DNA of 15,329 nucleotides from a bacterium (lineage in GTDB: Bacteria > Patescibacteriota > Minisyncoccia > Minisyncoccales > PEYH01), in NCBI GenBank assembly GCA_021161645.1, contig JAGHAC010000033.1:1-15329 (forward strand), given 5' to 3'. Below the pieces are notes generated by a model that was not told the origin of the DNA, searched no databases, and saw only the letters and a program-made list of their open reading frames with translations. A program made the translations under genes and the position numbers. The stretch's first letter is position 1. Every line of letters starts with the position of its first letter. Below, piece by piece: positions 12,623-15,329 of the stretch.

Positions 12623-15329
12623 TTATAACAATGCTTGTTGTCTTTCTTTTTCCTGCCTTCGTTTAATAAGCCAATAAAGAAGGTGAAATCCTCCAATAAA
12701 TATTGCTAAGAGTAGCAGCAATCCAATTAAAAGCCAGATATACCAATATCCTACTAAATTTCTAATGATAGTGCTTCCGCCTGCAGCTGCTTTACCAAAT
12801 AGCGATTCTTTAAACCTCAATATCAAATTATCAGACGCTGAAATACCATTGCCAGAAACAGTAGCTACAATACTTGCTCTTATTTTTTCGATATCTTTGT
12901 CTGTTTTTCCTGTAAAAGCAATTGTTTTAATGTCTCCAGGATCTAAACTTCCTATATTAATTCCCGAATTAATATCACCGGTATAATATTCTCCTTGAAC
13001 ATCTAAAGCGTCCTGATAAATGATTTCTGGAGGCAACGCAATTTTAACTGAAACATTTTCCAGTTTTTCTTCTCCTTTATTGGACACTACCAACAGAAAA
13101 TCGATTGGTTCGTTTTTATCTAAATCTGAAAGTTCTTCTCTCCATTGAGTATCATTTTTCCCTTTCTTGGCAAGAAAAGAAATTGTTAATCCTTGAATTT
13201 TACAATCTTGAGGACAATTACAGATATTTTCTTCACAATTACAAATTCCATCACCGCAATGTTCACAGCTTGTACAATAATCTTCAGACCCAATCAAACA
13301 AGTTGAACCGTCACAATAAAGTTCGTTTGCGCACTTTGAATTTAGGCAGCTATCTAAAGTGCATTCGTTTTTATCTTCGCAGTCTCTATATTTTTCCCGC
13401 CTTATTCCGTTTGAATCGTACCAATATAAGTCATTATCATAACAGGCCTTAGTGTAATGAATATAATACGGAGGTTTTGGCGGAACAGGTTTCTGAACAC
13501 AAGCTGAATTATACTGGCATTTTCTTGCTCCCACTCTACAAACTTCGCTTGATGTACAATAATCTACCACCAACCAGTTGGTCCAATTTCCCCATTCACT
13601 CCATCTTCCAGTACATTGAGCGCTATCTCCTGAACAATATCTAAATCTTGATTTTGTTCTTTTAGCAACATCTGCACCGCATCCAATACCCCATGGGCAT
13701 CCATATTGGGTTTGAACTTCTACATCACAAATAGCAGCACTGGATTTGTAGTGACAACCATCACAACAAGGACCGGAAGAACATTCGCATTCTTTTTTAC
13801 ATTCTCCATTTACACAAGTTTCATCAGAAGCGCATTCTTCCAATAAACGGGTATCTTTATAAGAAGTAGAATAACAAGCCGCTCCAGTACATCCCCTATC
13901 ATAACAGGTTCTTTGCTGATAGACTTTATTTCCTACGCAATAATTTTCTCCCCAACTTTCACAAAAGTCATCTCCGCATTCCTGATATTTTGAAAGAAGC
14001 TGTCCTAAAGAATTAAACCACCAAACATCATTATTGTAACAAGAAAGATGATTAGACGGCTGTTGTTCGCAACCTGAATCATATACACAATTGTAGGTAC
14101 AATTTCCATTTGAACAATACCAGTTTGGTCTTTGATTTGAGGCGCAGCTTCCATAACCACAATTTGTTGGTCCGGAACATAATTCCGGTGAGGACCATTC
14201 CAGACAGGAATCTGAATTATAGTTTCCACAAATTTGATAGTGTGTATAATCAAAACATCTCCTTTCTCCCATATAGGAGCATTCATCAGTACAAGAAAGT
14301 TCATTCACTTGAACCGAACAAGTAGCGGATTTTTGCTGACTATCTGAAGTTACGGTTAGTGTAGCGCAATAAGACCCTGGTTGAGAAAAAGAAATAGAAC
14401 AAGATGACTGAGTTCCGCTGCATGCTCCATTCCATAAATATGTATAATTTCCTGTGCCTCCGCTTACAGAGGCGATGAAATTCACATTTTCATTAACTTG
14501 GGCTGGGTTTGGCTGGGCATAGCAACTTACATTTAATTCTGGGTATCCACAATCTTGAGGACAGCTTGAAGAATTTTCTCCACATTCTGAGTTACAAGTT
14601 CCATCTCCGCAAGAGTAACATGGAGATGAACATTGGGTATCTGTATACGAGCATATACCCCAGCCGGTACAGAAATAATTTCTAAAGGTTGATCCAATAC
14701 AATTATCTTCTCCACAACTTTGAGGAGATGACCATTCTAAACAGACATCTGAATCATAATCTCCGCAAACTTGATAAGATGAATTGTCCGCACATCTTTT
14801 TTGGCCTATAGATGAACATTCGTTAGTGCATCCCCAAACACACTGACCACTCTGGCAAATCTTTCCTTCTTCCTCACAGTTTTGATAATTTATCCATTGG
14901 GTATTCCGATAACATTGGTTATTTGAACATCCTTTGAGAATCTTTTCTCTTTGAACCCAATTTCCCTGGCATCTGTAGTTATTAGTCCATTCATCTTGTC
15001 CGCAATTTTGATAGTTTCTCCATTCTTCATTTGCATAACATTGAGCATTTGAGCATCCTCTGTTTATGTATTTTCTTTGAAGATAATGAGAGGAGCATTG
15101 ATATTCATTTGCCCAGCCTGATGTTCCACAATCCTGAATTGTTTGCCAAGAAGACCACTCAAGACAGGAATCTGCGTCATAATTTCCACAGATTCTTTTT
15201 TGGACATCATCTTGATAGCATCTCTTTTGGGTTTGCCCTGAATAGGAACACTCATTATGACAAGATGGGGGCGGACTTCCGCAATCTTCAGGGCAGTTAT
15301 AGGAATTTTCGCAAGATGAATTACAGTAT
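12623..15329 (-). CDS. Giant cysteine-rich, C-terminally anchored surface protein (5' partial)
   Basis: One frame stays open from the stop at 12623 to the right edge, 901 residues, so the N-terminus (and any signal peptide) is outside the window. Residues about 1-710 hold roughly 92 cysteines. Modules by window residue: a CPEDC-type motif (12-16); three copies of a 45-residue C-x3-C...YDSDVCLEWSSP unit (23-68, 167-210, 346-390); a GCSNxQCYxNxxWxNYQNC pair (91-109, 133-151); CGDGTCN...CPQDC (240-260) and CGDGICN...CPQDC (691-709); a PKD/Ig-like domain (262-341); two CYxNDxxW units (430-451, 629-650). A DUF11-like beta domain (about 714-839), one membrane helix (about 859-888) and a basic tail KRRQEKERQQALL follow. 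Likely role: disulfide-rich surface adhesin or stalk; function unknown. Confidence 0.85.
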   Translation of the reverse strand, partial: YCNSSCENSYNCPEDCGSPPPSCHNECSYSGQTQKRCYQDDVQKRICGNYDADSCLEWSSWQTIQDCGTSGWANEYQCSSHYLQRKYINRGCSNAQCYANEEWRNYQNCGQDEWTNNYRCQGNWVQREKILKGCSNNQCYRNTQWINYQNCEEEGKICQSGQCVWGCTNECSSIGQKRCADNSSYQVCGDYDSDVCLEWSSPQSCGEDNCIGSTFRNYFCTGWGICSYTDTQCSSPCYSCGDGTCNSECGENSSSCPQDCGYPELNVSCYAQPNPAQVNENVNFIASVSGGTGNYTYLWNGACSGTQSSCSISFSQPGSYCATLTVTSDSQQKSATCSVQVNELSCTDECSYMGERRCFDYTHYQICGNYNSDSCLEWSSPELCSGPTNCGYGSCASNQRPNWYCSNGNCTYNCVYDSGCEQQPSNHLSCYNNDVWWFNSLGQLLSKYQECGDDFCESWGENYCVGNKVYQQRTCYDRGCTGAACYSTSYKDTRLLEECASDETCVNGECKKECECSSGPCCDGCHYKSSAAICDVEVQTQYGCPWGIGCGADVAKRTKSRFRYCSGDSAQCTGRWSEWGNWTNWLVVDYCTSSEVCRVGARKCQYNSACVQKPVPPKPPYYIHYTKACYDNDLYWYDSNGIRREKYRDCEDKNECTLDSCLNSKCANELYCDGSTCLIGSEDYCTSCEHCGDGICNCEENICNCPQDCKIQGLTISFLAKKGKNDTQWREELSDLDKNEPIDFLLVVSNKGEEKLENVSVKIALPPEIIYQDALDVQGEYYTGDINSGINIGSLDPGDIKTIAFTGKTDKDIEKIRASIVATVSGNGISASDNLILRFKESLFGKAAAGGSTIIRNLVGYWYIWLLIGLLLLLAIFIGGFHLLYWLIKRRQEKERQQALL

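Noticed and set aside
12623..14485. A 620-residue reading of the cysteine-rich gene starting at the GTG at 14485
   Set aside because: The same frame is open without a stop to the right edge, and the GTG falls inside a PKD-like domain and after many cysteine modules of the same kind, so it is an internal valine.
14005..15255. Minus-strand frames at 14005-14304, 14533-14715 and 15064-15255 that could look like frameshifted fragments
   Set aside because: They are alternative frames over the intact cysteine-rich reading frame, which I translated continuously; no frameshift is needed.
1..15329. Recoding of TGA as glycine (Gracilibacteria/SR1 code)
   Set aside because: TGA ends mraZ and the second CDP-alcohol transferase at sensible positions, and no internal TGA is needed in any family match.
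1..15329. CRISPR arrays, insertion sequences, phage genes or toxin-antitoxin pairs
   Set aside because: No spaced repeats, transposase motifs or typical gene pairs were found on either strand.

Overview
The window is an AT-rich, gene-dense bacterial chromosome segment. TAA, TAG and TGA all serve as ordinary stops (TGA ends mraZ and the second CDP-alcohol transferase), so the standard bacterial code applies. The overall picture fits Candidatus Patescibacteria (CPR, Parcubacteria-like): core replication and translation genes with lineage-style substitutions, a cut-down dcw cluster, few Shine-Dalgarno sequences, tRNAs without encoded CCA, and a giant cysteine-rich surface protein. This assignment is inference from gene content and style; no rRNA or other decisive phylogenetic marker is present.

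Layout, left to right. 1-2797 (minus): ligA (NAD-dependent DNA ligase), followed downstream by a GtrA-like membrane protein. 2938-5772 (plus): cysS and dnaB, each with a promoter so close to the ATG that a leaderless mRNA is predicted. 5780-7110 (minus): rmuC and rplU as a two-gene unit, convergent with dnaB. 7154-7409 (minus): a 73-codon unrecognised gene with a strong ribosome binding site and its own hairpin. 7571-7731 (minus): tRNA-Glu(CTC) and tRNA-Ser(TGA), two bases apart. 7899-9033 (plus): two overlapping CDP-alcohol phosphatidyltransferases, both with excellent Shine-Dalgarno sites. 9036-12431 (minus): mraZ, rsmH, ftsL and ftsI, a short dcw cluster ending at a shared bidirectional terminator. 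12623 to the right edge (minus): a large cysteine-rich, C-terminally anchored surface protein whose N-terminus lies outside the window.

The most interesting stretch is the mraZ upstream region (12424-12529). It holds three perfect and two or three near-perfect DnaA boxes. On the mraZ coding strand it also holds five consecutive 10-bp units with a TGTGG-like core that run through the -10 and transcription start of a good sigma70-type promoter. This could be a MraZ operator, a DnaA-responsive promoter, or both. Other points of note are the cysteine-rich protein, which is open in one frame for 901 codons; a variant zinc site in CysRS and a variant NMN pocket in LigA; a heptanucleotide tandem repeat inside cysS; and a terminator whose loop contains the stop codons of both converging genes.

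Functionally, the window combines DNA replication and repair (ligA, dnaB, rmuC), translation (cysS, rplU, two tRNAs), membrane lipid head-group chemistry (two CDP-alcohol transferases), septal wall synthesis and division control (mraZ, rsmH, ftsL, ftsI) and cell-surface display (GtrA-like protein, cysteine-rich protein).
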